Source of the DNA: Tiliqua scincoides
Taxonomy: Eukaryota > Chordata > Lepidosauria > Squamata > Scincidae
Assembly: GCF_035046505.1 (NCBI RefSeq)
Contig: NC_089830.1
Coordinates: 15,614,315 to 15,678,314 of the forward strand
Direction: 5' to 3'
DNA length: 64,000 bases
Shown here: in pieces, positions 33,295-37,380 of the stretch
Position numbering within the stretch: position 1 is the stretch's first letter
How the letters are laid out: each line of letters opens with the position of its first letter
Translations under genes and position numbers: made by a program
The notes under the pieces: generated by a model
What the model was told of the DNA's origin: nothing
Database searches by the model: none
The model's input: only the letters and a program-made list of their open reading frames with translations

Positions 33295-36213
33295 TTAATA
33301 AATGCAAATACAAACAAATTAAAAAGAATAAAGATATTACAAGTTGTGTGGCAAGTGTGGAGATCTCAAACTACATTTTTTTGTTCTATTACTACAAATC
33401 ATACAAAAAAGTTAGTCATCACATCTTAAACAATCTACACTTATTTAAAATGTACATTTTCAAAAGAAAAAGAAAAATGAGAAAAACATAAAAGTTAAAT
33501 CCCCTATCTACTCATCAAATCCATAGATTATTTGACCCATTCTCCCTTCAATGCGCAGGAAGTCCATGAATGGTTTCCAATTGTCCATAAAAGTTTTTAC
33601 TGGCTTATCTTTAAGAAGTATTGTAAGTTTATCCATTTCTGTCAAATTCAATACCTTTAGCCAGTGTTCTTCCACTACAGGTATCTCTGGAACTTTCCAG
33701 TATTTGGCATACAATATTCTTGCAGCAGTTGTCATCTATAAAAACATAGTTTCATAGTCTTTCTGAATTGAATCATCCAATATTCCCAACAAAATAGTGT
33801 CTTGTTTCATCTGTAAATTTACCTTAAATGTCAACTGCATTTGCTGGTGTATCAAAGTCCAATATATTTTTGCTTTTGTACAAGTCCACCACATATGGTA
33901 GAACATTCTTTCTTGTCTTGTACACTTCCAACATCTATTTGGTATATTAATACATTTTTGCCAGTTTACCTGGAGTCAGACACCATCTATACATCATTTT
34001 ATAAAAGTTCTCTAAGATTTGCATTCAATAAGCAGGAAACGTTTTCACAGTCATAGGCTGCAATCCTACCCGTGCTTATCCAGGAGTAAGTCCCATTTAC
34101 TGTGTTACATTCTAGCCTGTAAAAAGTACAAGTTTGTCACATTTCCCCAAATGGTAGCATCAAGTCTAATATAGTAAAAACAAAATATTGAAATGATATG
34201 GGGAGCCACCTGAAATTGGCTCTCGGTTCACCTAGTGGGTCCTGACCCACAGTTTGAGAAACACTGACCTAGGGAGATCTCTGGCAGTCCTAGGTGCTGT
34301 CTTGACAGTCCAAGAATCAACATTCCGTCCATTGTCGATGGCAACACCATGAAGGAAGTCCCAAAAGGCATCCCCTGAGCACTGAAGCTGTCCTTCAAGA
34401 TGGGTCTCTCCAGAGGTCTCATGGCACTTTACAACCACTTCAGAGCACTCCCTCATAAGCTAATACTGATTCAGGTTGGTTTTCCAAGAGTAACTTCCTA
34501 TTTATTCCACTGTCTCTCTAGGACACCTGGCTCATATTAATGGGAGCTTCCTAAGAGGAGAAGATTTTCCTGCCTACTTCATGTGTAAGTGAGGAGTGCA
34601 GCTTTGCCCTTTCATAAACTCCCTATATTTTTTAAGGATTTTGTGGTCCAAGTTCATCCAGGAAGGAGCAGGTTCATCACTGGTCTCTGATAATCTCATT
34701 ACATGACTGTTTTAACTTCCAGAAGAAAAGGAACCCACTAGATTTTGGGGCTCTCTGTTCACCAAGGAGGGAGGGTCCCCAAGGTAGCCTCCTTCTGACT
34801 CAGCTCCCTAGGTGGCAGAGAAAGCTATCATTTTTTCCCAGTTAATCCCAAACGGACCAATAGGAAGAATAGAGTGGACAGCAAGAGATCAAGGGCCGTC
34901 ACTAACTGCTAGGCTTTGAGTCCTTTTAACCCTTCTCTTTCATCACAATTTACATTCAAATCCACATTTTTTAGGGGGAGGGGAACAAAAACAGTGCACA
35001 ATTATTGTGTACCTTGGTACCTGTTGATTTTGTTTTGCTTTTCTATTGACCTTATTGGGGGGGGGGGTTGTTTAAACTTCATGATTTATTTATTGTATTT
35101 TGATATATTTTTAAGTTCATTGTAATTTGTTTTTTTCTGGAATTTTAATTTGTGATTGTGACCCACCCTGGACTTCCTGTTGTTCTGGAGAAGGGCAGGA
35201 TATAAATCTATTGAAAAAATAAATAAAAATTACGTGAAGCTGTCTTTTTCTGCCCACTCATAAGGCACAGTTAGATAGAGAGGTCAAAAAGCAGAGAGGG
35301 CAGTGGTGGCTTGGGATGGACTGAGGAAGTTGGAAAGAAAAGAGGATTTCCCGTGCATGGAGATAGGCACAAACAAATAAGAGAACAAAACAGACTTTGT
35401 AGTTAAAAGAAGAAAAAGGTCCAGCAGGCATCTCTGATTGATTGGCCTTCTCTCTCACCCATTCAGGTCTTGAAAGCAGGGATGTCAATGAGGAAGGCAA
35501 AGTGGTTGGTGCTGCCACCAAGGCCATTTTACAGCGGGTCTTCATCAAGCACAGCAAAAAAGGCATCCAGGGCTTTATGTGCCACTGTGCCAGGCTGTGT
35601 TTGCCAACTGGAAAGCACCCACCAGAATACTACAAGGAAGATCTGGTGAGTACAATATGTGCTTTGAATTCGCAATCAGTCAAATACCTGCAGAATCATG
35701 ACCATGGCTGATGTGGAAGTATAAACCAGATTTAGGCCCTGGAATTCAGCAGTGTCGGAATGAGTGTTCTGGTGTCACTAGGTGCTTTCTGTCTGTCACA
35801 GAAGGGAGCATATCACATATTAGCATAATACTTCATTAGCTCCTAAAGTCTTGACTGGAATTCAGACTCCTGAGACTTTAAATAAAAAATGCCCATCTAA
35901 ACACCTGGCAGAGTGTGAAAATTGACATATTAATTAATTAAAAAATACAATTTTCAGATGAGCCCTGAAGCTAAATACTCTCTTAACAAAAGACAGAAGA
36001 AAAGAGGGAAGACCCTTTGATTCAGCAGCACAAGGAAGATTTTGACACAAATGATTTCGTGCAAGGAATTGTTGGCCTTGGTCTCCTCTGCTCACCCTTT
36101 TCCTTCTTCTCTTTATTTCTTTGCCTCTCTTTTGCACTGTCTCTCTGTCTGCCTCTGCCAAATTCCCTCCTGTTTCCCTTATTCTTTGCAAGATCATCCG
36201 CTCCCTAGTCTGA
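1726..36213 (+). CDS. MROH-like HEAT/ARM-repeat protein, multi-exon gene (about 20 exons)
   Basis: Twenty GT-AG exons whose phases all agree can be joined into roughly 770 codons from ATG 1726. The predicted protein is almost wholly amphipathic helices in pairs, as in HEAT/ARM solenoids, with blocks such as 'LLEAVAFLSGAAQ', 'ASVRALVIKHLWLL' and 'AMAYLRVLVPRVRRYV'. These recall maestro heat-like (MROH) proteins, which are poorly characterised and probably form protein-binding scaffolds. No signal peptide, membrane span or catalytic motif is seen. Coding exons: 1726-1749, 2042-2100, 3463-3607, 5308-5443, 7157-7275, 15276-15332, 17169-17312, 19256-19398, 22442-22550, 23462-23536, 23984-24120, 24789-24911, 25063-25180, 26034-26171, 27248-27424, 28052-28201, 31037-31141, 31995-32100, 34522-34584, 35467-35645, and a terminal exon near 36193. 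The family call is from fold and style; another HEAT-repeat family is possible. The start and stop exons are the weakest parts. Confidence 0.6.
1902..1924. repeat. Poly(A) tract
   Basis: A run of 23 adenines in intron 1, immediately before the TTTA microsatellite. Confidence 0.9.
1953..2025. repeat. (TTTA)n microsatellite
   Basis: About 18 perfect TTTA units, ending 16 bases before the acceptor of exon 2, so the tract occupies the branch-point and pyrimidine-tract region of that intron. Confidence 0.95.
2042..2100 (+). CDS. MROH-like gene, exon 2
   Basis: Acceptor 'ctcattcacag' and donor 'gtaaag' bound codons for LTEFTSDTSTSLSQVDDPL, a polar acidic segment. It enters in phase 0 and leaves in phase 2, agreeing with both neighbours. 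Confidence 0.6.
2155..2975. mobile_element. Long GC-rich MITE region (family C)
   Basis: Contains 'acggatcctggcccc', 'gctggcgcaagggacttg' and a 'caaccctatcc' start, matching parts of the GC-rich palindromic element at 38.0 kb and 44.0 kb. A CA/TG microsatellite lies inside at about 2,225-2,250. Boundaries are uncertain. Confidence 0.4.
3463..3607 (+). CDS. MROH-like gene, exon 3
   Basis: 145-base exon encoding one HEAT-like helix pair, including 'EVRLMWDLATLQNQM' and 'LIRAQALEKCADLLAEIQRY'. The acceptor is 'tctcccag' and the donor 'gtgagt'. It enters in phase 2 and leaves in phase 0. Confidence 0.75.
3715..4215 (-). mobile_element. Old SINE/LINE remnants (MIR-like, then CR1/L3-like 3' region)
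   Basis: 'caacaaccctgcagggtagg' near 3,770 is typical of MIR/CORE-type remnants. From about 3,870 the sequence reads, on the minus strand, like the diverged CR1/L3 3' region (for example 'ctcctctggacctgctccag' on the + strand). These lie in intron 3. Confidence 0.45.
4330..4625 (-). mobile_element. Non-LTR retrotransposon ORF2 C-terminal fragment
   Basis: The minus strand encodes a Cys/His motif, 'CDCGFSHQTMYHIVSGC', typical of the extreme C-terminus of several vertebrate and invertebrate LINE polyproteins, followed by 'FEWLHELDTDI'. About 75 codons survive. The clade is not resolved. Confidence 0.65.
4683..5048. mobile_element. Tc/mariner-like MITE
   Basis: Begins 'cccccgtatctgcgggggtt' and ends with a related inverted sequence around 'atccgtgcataccggg'. 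The motif pairs 'atctgcggggg' and 'ctgtggatatggg' resemble Tigger-type non-autonomous elements. It lies in intron 3. Confidence 0.45.
5308..5443 (+). CDS. MROH-like gene, exon 4
   Basis: 136-base exon encoding 'LPLLPRLVTILGLC' and 'ENAVEVLWELLPILRHRAG', a helix pair of HEAT type. The acceptor is 'tttctctccag' and the donor 'gtaagt'. Phases 0 to 1. Confidence 0.8.
5595..5860. repeat. 71-72-bp degenerate minisatellite
   Basis: About 3.5 diverged copies of a unit with 'tgaggtttgctgag', 'tagacctgggctc' and 'cttggagcccag'. The first motif starts at 5,636, 5,708 and 5,779, giving periods of 72 and 71. It lies in the intron after exon 4. Confidence 0.8.
5861..7156. other. Intron sequence without recognised features
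   Basis: No exon with matching phase, RNA gene or known repeat family recognised between the minisatellite and the next exon. Short open frames here look random. Confidence 0.4.
7157..7275 (+). CDS. MROH-like gene, exon 5
   Basis: 119-base exon encoding 'LINSSLNQDSIKNALRILN' and 'TDVALPTIFRNNSFILVR'. The acceptor is 'ccttgcag' and the donor 'gtaagt'. Phases 1 to 0. Confidence 0.78.
7560..7700. mobile_element. Palindromic MITE fragment (family C)
   Basis: Contains a perfect 16-bp inverted repeat, 'ttggacatacaccacc' at 7,649-7,664 with its complement at 7,671-7,686 around a 6-base loop, followed by 'agagaccca'. The same layout is seen in the family C core at 44,185-44,226. Confidence 0.5.
7757..8850 (-). 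mobile_element. CR1 LINE 3' end, split by a MITE
   Basis: The CR1 3'-end copy starts at 7,757 ('aagataagaacagcccc'), stops at 7,814 and resumes at 8,600 ('gcttcctgtatgtcac') through 'caatctccttttaaaggc' near 8,800. The interruption is the TIR element at 7,815-8,599. Confidence 0.75.
7815..8599. mobile_element. hAT-like MITE with 8-bp target duplication
   Basis: Starts 'cagtggtgtagc' and ends 'gctaccccactg', an inverted pair with one mismatch. It is flanked by 'acttcctg' (7,807-7,814) and 'gcttcctg' (8,600-8,607), an 8-bp duplication with one mismatch inside a CR1 copy. A second start-like motif, 'cagtggcatagc', at about 7,993 suggests a nested or internally duplicated relative. Confidence 0.75.
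9272..9704. mobile_element. hAT MITE with 8-bp target duplication
   Basis: Begins 'cagtagttctcaacc' and ends 'acagtttgagagccact'. It is flanked on both sides by 'ggttaagc' (9,264-9,271 and 9,705-9,712). No transposase is encoded. Confidence 0.8.
9877..10209. mobile_element. hAT MITE
   Basis: Starts 'cagtagtgcgcaatc' and ends 'ggttgggaaccagag'. Flanks are 'gcttaaac' and 'gtttaaac', an 8-bp target duplication with one mismatch. It includes a long inverted segment, 'gtggaccac', near its end. Confidence 0.7.
10323..10500. mobile_element. Harbinger-like MITE (family A), TAA target duplication
   Basis: 178 bp with terminal inverted repeats 'gggcccaatcct' and 'aggattgggccc', directly flanked by TAA on both sides. 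The ends, size and 3-bp TWA duplication fit PIF/Harbinger non-autonomous elements. Family A copies recur at 18,122, 19,535, 20,280 and 50,148. Confidence 0.75.
13489..13995. mobile_element. GC-rich MITE inserted in the LINE
   Basis: Starts at 'ccagtggtgggattcagcag', a widespread start of non-autonomous hAT-like elements, and runs through a GC-rich stretch. Long open frames on both strands here reflect GC content only. Confidence 0.55.
14019..15135. repeat. Cluster of about seven short MITEs (families B and A)
   Basis: Repeated copies of an about 90-bp element with ends 'gcacaatcctaacc' and 'ggttaggattgcagcc' and core 'ctactcagaagtaagtcc' (about 14,019-14,108, 14,160-14,245, 14,246-14,405, 14,627-14,717, 14,718-14,775, 15,043-15,130). 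Two family A fragments lie among them (14,783-14,913 and 14,930-15,040). All lie within the 2.55-kb insertion in the LINE endonuclease. Confidence 0.75.
15276..15332 (+). CDS. MROH-like gene, candidate exon 6
   Basis: 57-base open segment between a T-rich acceptor ('ttgggtttag') and a 'gtgaac' donor, encoding VLSPNEEEREKHWEELVIR. It is phase 0 on both sides, as are the exons at 7,157 and 17,169. The helical acidic sequence fits the protein, but the exon lies among MITEs and is supported only by phase and splice sites. Confidence 0.4.
15800..15935. mobile_element. hAT-like MITE fragment
   Basis: 'tttctcaaccagtagtactc' and 'ccagtggtacttgagg' match the element at 19,944-20,274 in part. Confidence 0.5.
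16000..16041. repeat. Family B MITE fragment
   Basis: 'gcatgtctactcagaagtaa' marks a family B end. It stops where the LINE endonuclease sequence resumes. Confidence 0.5.
16698..16749. repeat. Perfect 23-bp inverted repeat (6-base loop)
   Basis: Bases 16,698-16,720 are exactly complementary to 16,727-16,749 around the loop 'cccatc'. The right arm abuts the 12-bp target duplication, so the hairpin is the extreme 5' end of the LINE insertion. Confidence 0.95.
16985..17135 (+). mobile_element. LINE/SINE 3'-tail fragment
   Basis: 'gtaagctgctttggac' and 'gagtataaatagttgaataa' match the common reptile retroposon tail also seen at 35,150-35,230 and 58,145-58,215. The parent family is not assigned. 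Confidence 0.45.
17169..17312 (+). CDS. MROH-like gene, exon 7
   Basis: 144-base exon encoding 'PEELLEAVAFLSGAAQNSF' and 'IYCLLRQLLKQFGGKVVK'. The acceptor is 'attgtttcag' and the donor 'gtaagg'. Phase 0 on both sides. Confidence 0.82.
17325..17935. repeat. Unclassified interspersed repeat (LINE-like tail)
   Basis: Begins with an ATT run and 'atttataccccacctttccc', a signature of a common reptile retroposon tail also seen near 20,870 and 60,610. No clear protein similarity. It lies in the intron after exon 7. Confidence 0.35.
17951..18490. mobile_element. hAT-like element (family D2) with nested MITEs
   Basis: Starts 'cagtggttctcagac' and carries 'agtgagatcatcagacagg'. It is interrupted by the family A element at 18,122-18,300, and a family B-like piece ('acccaggagtaagcccta') lies at about 18,424-18,480. 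Confidence 0.55.
18122..18300. mobile_element. Harbinger-like MITE (family A), TAA target duplication
   Basis: 179 bp with ends 'gggtgcaatcctaagcc' and 'ttaggatttgagcc', flanked by TAA (18,119-18,121 and 18,301-18,303). It is nested in the D2 element. Confidence 0.7.
19256..19398 (+). CDS. MROH-like gene, exon 8
   Basis: 143-base exon encoding 'VETLLEHFFEKCKTERRG' and 'ENVVQVVNFLLQHPF'. The acceptor is 'tcctgacag' and the donor 'gtatct'. Phases 0 to 2. Confidence 0.8.
19535..19739. mobile_element. Harbinger-like MITE (family A) with tripled end
   Basis: Inverted ends 'gggcccaatcctatcc' and 'ggataggattgggccc', flanked by TAA on both sides. Its left end carries three copies of 'tatccaactttcc' where other copies have one, which accounts for the extra 26 bp. 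Confidence 0.8.
19944..20274. mobile_element. hAT MITE
   Basis: Ends 'cagcgtttctcaatg' and 'ggttgagaaacacag' are inverted. Flanks 'acatagac' and 'acatag..' are consistent with an 8-bp duplication that was later disturbed by the neighbouring MITE at 20,280. Confidence 0.65.
20280..20475. mobile_element. Family A MITE
   Basis: About 196 bp with ends 'gggcgcaatcc' and 'ggattgcaccc', flanked by ATA on both sides. It has the internal motif 'agggaatgtttgttccc' typical of the family. Confidence 0.65.
20767..21190. mobile_element. Non-autonomous DNA element plus old SINE remnant
   Basis: 'cagtggcgtagctaggtcac' matches the start of the MITE at 7,815. An inserted older piece, 'cctcacaacaaccctgtgag' (about 20,930-20,955), is typical of MIR-like reptile remnants. 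Confidence 0.45.
21196..21290. mobile_element. hAT-like (family D2) fragment
   Basis: 'cagtggttctctcatg' and 'gggacccaccggaagtgatg' match the D2 elements at 17,951 and 33,163. Confidence 0.5.
21299..21921 (+). mobile_element. Probable solo LTR of a retrovirus-like element (fossil)
   Basis: An about 620-bp block with the organisation of a retroviral LTR: a long U3-like part, a TATA-like 'ctataaaacc' near 21,774, a short R/U5-like part with a polyadenylation-like motif near 21,848, and an end near 21,921. No internal coding region lies beside it, so it reads as a solo LTR. The family is uncertain (gammaretrovirus-like by layout) and its age cannot be estimated from one copy. Confidence 0.45.
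22022..22195 (+). mobile_element. tRNA-derived SINE
   Basis: Contains a polymerase III A-box-like 'tagctcagtgatagggca' and a B-box 'gggttcaatccc' at tRNA-like spacing, followed by a body with 'tggtatcaggcagttt', as in tRNA-derived SINEs of squamates. It is not an intact tRNA gene, since the cloverleaf is incomplete. Confidence 0.75.
22442..22550 (+). CDS. MROH-like gene, exon 9
   Basis: 109-base exon encoding 'EHWPVVFACADTTLLLEALL' followed by 'YEMRGKPEEQTSV'. The acceptor is 'tcaattcacag' and the donor 'gtaaga'. Phases 2 to 0. Confidence 0.8.
22873..23108. mobile_element. hAT MITE ('cagggattttcaacc' family)
   Basis: Inverted ends 'cagggattttcaacc' and 'gggttgaaaatctctg', with 'gtgccatggcacattggtg' inside. 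Relatives lie at 53,025-53,120, 54,893-55,330 and 55,712-57,450. Confidence 0.65.
23462..23536 (+). CDS. MROH-like gene, candidate exon 10
   Basis: 75-base open segment with acceptor 'cgctggtacag' and donor 'gtgaga', encoding 'LQEFHFVANSNMGDLP' and 'NMKCSLQ'. Phase 0 on both sides, as both flanking exons require. Plausible but supported only by splice sites and phase. Confidence 0.45.
23984..24120 (+). CDS. MROH-like gene, exon 11
   Basis: 137-base exon encoding 'ATQAMRSFLRAAANKRRV' and 'REQFPKLLLTLLGQISVSL', a helix pair. The acceptor is 'ttgtctcctag' and the donor 'gtaagt'. Phases 0 to 2. Confidence 0.82.
24356..24505. mobile_element. Hairpin MITE
   Basis: A 17-bp perfect inverted repeat, 'gctctgggcagtcacat' (24,387-24,403) with its complement at 24,451-24,467, sits inside longer imperfect arms ('tcctccatgatt' against 'gatcgtggagga'). 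This is the fold-back shape of a MITE. Confidence 0.6.
24789..24911 (+). CDS. MROH-like gene, exon 12
   Basis: 123-base exon encoding 'EPLKTLQLLCNIMRSVPEET' and 'FNEGLSSLV'. The acceptor is 'cttgcttgcag' and the donor 'gtagga'. Phase 2 on both sides. Confidence 0.82.
25063..25180 (+). CDS. MROH-like gene, exon 13
   Basis: 118-base exon encoding 'SHSLVPGIIEFLLDIFGAEE' and 'WLYETAVMLYQK'. The acceptor is 'cctattccag' and the donor 'gtgagg'. Phases 2 to 0. Confidence 0.82.
25258..25435. mobile_element. hAT MITE
   Basis: 178 bp with inverted ends 'cagtggttcccaaactg' and 'agtttgggaaccactg'. Flanks are 'gattacgc' and 'gattaggc', an 8-bp duplication with one mismatch. A reverse-oriented relative is at 43,774-43,953. 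Confidence 0.75.
26034..26171 (+). CDS. MROH-like gene, exon 14
   Basis: 138-base exon encoding 'LLLNRVKELGNIMSKDSLLQ' and 'VRKLSLRGLSSLIFESDL', a clear HEAT-like helix pair. The acceptor is 'gggctttcag' and the donor 'gtaagt'. Phase 0 on both sides. Confidence 0.85.
26172..27247. other. Intron without recognised repeats
   Basis: Mostly unique-looking intronic sequence. 'gataacaagaactgactg' near 27,195 may be an end of a small DNA transposon. No exon with matching phase was found. Confidence 0.35.
27248..27424 (+). CDS. MROH-like gene, exon 15
   Basis: 177-base exon encoding 'MKSPWCIQLALFNQLGV', 'LPKILDVLESTLSSITGEE' and 'IRMLSATYSALVDH'. The acceptor is 'ttttgttttag' and the donor 'gtgagt'. 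Phase 0 on both sides. Confidence 0.85.
27690..27988 (+). mobile_element. CR1 LINE 3' end
   Basis: Forward copy with 'ggatgtggtgatggcatctg', 'gactagatgggcctttggcc' and an end rich in 'cttatgctcttatga'. This is the classic reptile CR1 3' end. Confidence 0.85.
28052..28201 (+). CDS. MROH-like gene, exon 16
   Basis: 150-base exon encoding 'EASVRALVIKHLWLLRSRKG' and 'AAISEMVNILVHLQDKSEVV', the most HEAT-like segment. The acceptor ('atttgcacgag') is weak and its exact base is uncertain; the donor is 'gtgagt'. Phase 0 on both sides. Confidence 0.8.
28756..29090. mobile_element. Non-autonomous DNA element ('cagtggcgtcacc' type)
   Basis: Starts 'cagtggcgtcaccagggttt', carries a run of Gs (about 28,839-28,849) and an AT-rich interior ('ataacttttgatgg', shared with about 8,390), and ends near 'gcaatgccattg'. 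Confidence 0.5.
29140..29612. mobile_element. Tc/mariner-like MITE
   Basis: Ends 'acaggtccagtcttgttat' and 'aatgaggcttcacctgta' form an imperfect inverted pair. The interior resembles the element at 31,258-31,750 ('ttttttaaatggatttc', 'gcatccgcaggg'). Confidence 0.45.
30086..30230 (-). mobile_element. 5S-rRNA-derived SINE
   Basis: On the minus strand: a 5S rRNA head ('gatctcggaagctaagcagg', 'gggagaccgcctgggaatac') followed by the tail 'taccatagtctttcgagact' and 'gaaggtggccaacc'. The internal control regions of the 5S gene are recognisable, but the sequence is diverged and its tail is that of a SINE, so it is not a functional 5S gene. Confidence 0.85.
30671..30998. mobile_element. hAT MITE with perfect 8-bp target duplication
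   Basis: Starts 'cagagttctccaaacttttt' and ends 'ccagggtttggaggcccctg'. It is flanked on both sides by 'ccttagga' (30,663-30,670 and 30,999-31,006). The interior has 'ggccacatcaaatatctggc'. It lies just upstream of exon 17. Confidence 0.85.
31037..31141 (+). CDS. MROH-like gene, exon 17
   Basis: 105-base exon encoding 'EAMAYLRVLVPRVRRYVKPQ' and 'HDLHFVLYHVAKHL'. The acceptor is 'atgtgctgcag' and the donor 'gtaagt'. Phase 0 on both sides. Confidence 0.82.
31258..31752. mobile_element. Tc/mariner-like MITE
   Basis: Ends 'catacaggtataatatc' and 'gccaagactcaacctgtat' are loosely inverted. It includes '(ag)n' at about 31,559-31,580 and a 'ccgcaggggttctcagaacg' segment as in Tigger-type elements. 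Confidence 0.45.
31995..32100 (+). CDS. MROH-like gene, exon 18
   Basis: 106-base exon encoding 'KTYSPDLIRGAALSCVFHPC' and 'EAAIFKVAACFV'. The acceptor is 'ttttctgcaag' and the donor 'gtaagt'. Phases 0 to 1. Confidence 0.78.
32466..33075. mobile_element. hAT-like element (family D1) with insertion
   Basis: Starts at 'agtggttcccaaactgtggg'. Its second half (32,825-33,070) carries 'ctattcaaaaatcagata', 'ctacaaagagccc' and 'ctgcagtttgcaagc', the segment homologous to the minisatellite at 1-472. A different sequence ending 'gagtttgagaaccgctgagc' is inserted at about 32,540-32,825. Confidence 0.6.
33163..34265. mobile_element. hAT-like element (family D2) carrying an L1 fragment and a MITE
   Basis: Opens with 'aatgactctcaaactactag' and 'caggacccaccggaaatgat', and closes with 'gggtcctgacccacagtttg' and 'agaaacactga'. 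Between them lie the L1 fragment (33,264-34,055) and a family B MITE piece (34,069-34,130). Confidence 0.6.
33264..34055 (-). mobile_element. L1-type LINE ORF2 C-terminal fragment
   Basis: The minus strand encodes 'AARILYAKYWKVPEIPVVEE' and 'LTEMDKLTILLKDK', a pattern typical of the C-terminus of vertebrate L1 ORF2. The 3' end is a (GAAA)n-like tail, visible as TTTC repeats at 33,264-33,295. It is 5'-truncated. Confidence 0.65.
34522..34584 (+). CDS. MROH-like gene, exon 19
   Basis: 63-base exon encoding 'HLAHINGSFLRGEDFPAYF'. The acceptor is 'ctgtctctctag' and the donor 'gtaagt'. Phase 1 on both sides. Confidence 0.72.
34600..35466. other. Intron; retroposon tail near 35.2 kb
   Basis: Mostly unassigned. 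'gggcaggatataaatctatt' followed by an AATAAA-rich end (35,150-35,230) is the common reptile retroposon 3' tail. No further exon seen. Confidence 0.4.
35467..35645 (+). CDS. MROH-like gene, exon 20
   Basis: 179-base exon encoding 'KVVGAATKAILQRVFIKHSK' and 'GIQGFMCHCARLCLPTGKH'. The acceptor is 'acccattcag' and the donor 'gtgagt'. Phases 1 to 0. It is the last exon recognised with good support. Confidence 0.82.
36193..36213 (+). CDS. MROH-like gene, candidate terminal exon
   Basis: After a very long pyrimidine-rich tract (36,080-36,190) and acceptor 'tctttgcaag', an in-phase reading gives IIRSLV and a stop. An alternative terminal exon with acceptor 'tctttccag' at about 37,649 gives 'ELPAGSQLDPCK' and a stop. 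Neither is supported by homology. Confidence 0.35.
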   Translation: MIRSLV

Positions 36214-36794
36214 TCATGGAAGAGGGTCACCTTGGGCAGTCATTCTCTGAACACCTTGGGTGCCATCTGTGCTGAGGTGGGTTGGGCTACTTCTGCTGAG
36301 AGGATCTCCTTGGCTGTGGTGCCCTACCTGTCAAATGCTCTCCCAATGGAAGCTCATCTGGTTTCTACCTTGTCTGATTGGGTACCAGGCAATAACCATT
36401 TTTATTTTGCAAGGTGCTTAACTGGGTTAGAATAGATGGTTTTAGTGCTGCCACTTTATCTGCTGTTTTTATCTTTGTGTTGCCTCACTCTTATGAGGTA
36501 ATTTGTTTTCTTATTAAATTTACTTTTAAACATTTCTATCCTGCCTTCCTTGCCTCTAAAAAGCAAACCAACAAAGAAAAAAATGAATTAAAAAGCAAAA
36601 CAATATAGACAGTGTTGGTTGCCATTACTGAGTTAGGTGATCAGTGGCCGTGCACTGAGCAGGGGTTTGAAATAAGAGCCCAATCCTAAACCCTCCGAGC
36701 AATGGCACTGGGTGTCACAAACGTACTATAAGGCACATCTACATCACCCAGTGAGGAATGTCCATGAGCCCTGGGCCTCAGCGCCAAGTAGAGA

Positions 36795-37380
36795 TGCCAG
36801 GGGTGTTGGCAACCTACAGTCTCGAAAGACTCTGGTATCGCGCTCTGAATGGTGGTTCTGGAACAGCGTCTAGTGTGGCTGAAAAGGCCGATTCGGGAGT
36901 GACAATTCCTTCCACACCGGGAGCAAGTGCAGTCTGTCCCTGGTCTGTCTCCCTGGCTGTGGGCCTTCCTTCTTTGCCTCTTTGCCTCAGTCTGTTGGCC
37001 AAGTGTCTCTTCAAACTGGGAAAGGCCATGCTGCACAGCCTGCCTCCAAGCGGGCCGCTCAGAGGCCAGGGTTTCCCACCTGTTGAGGTCCACTCCTAAG
37101 GCCTTCAGATCCCTCTTGCAGATGTCCTTGTATCGCAGCTGTGGTCTACCTGTAGGGCGCTTTCCCTGCAGGAGTTCTCCATAGAGGAGATCCTTTGGGA
37201 TCCGGCCATCATCCATTCTCACGACATGACCGAGCCAATGCAGGCATCTCTCAGGACTGTGTTGTTTGGAACTTTGTCCTGCCAGGTGATGCCGAGGGTG
37301 CGCCGGAGTCAGCGCATGTGGAAAGCGTTCAGCTGCCTCTCCTGTTGTGAGCGAAGAGTGCACCCAAAGGTAAGTCACGA
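36795..37380 (-). mobile_element. LINE 3' part (RTE-like): ORF C-terminus plus 3' tail
   Basis: About 190 codons on the minus strand: 'WLGHVVRMDDGRIPKDLLYG', 'LRYKDICKRDLKALGVDLN' and a C-terminal Cys/His finger, 'CSRCGRNCHSRIGLFSHTRR'. This block ends many vertebrate non-LTR retrotransposon proteins. It is followed by a 3' tail (36,805-36,860) with 'gagtctttcgagactgtagg', the same tail as the 5S SINEs in this window. 5'-truncated; clade assignment tentative. Confidence 0.8.

Noticed and set aside
36686-37378. Host zinc-finger gene on the minus strand
   Set aside because: The single Cys/His finger and the preceding 'WLGHVVRMDD' block are the C-terminus of a non-LTR retrotransposon.
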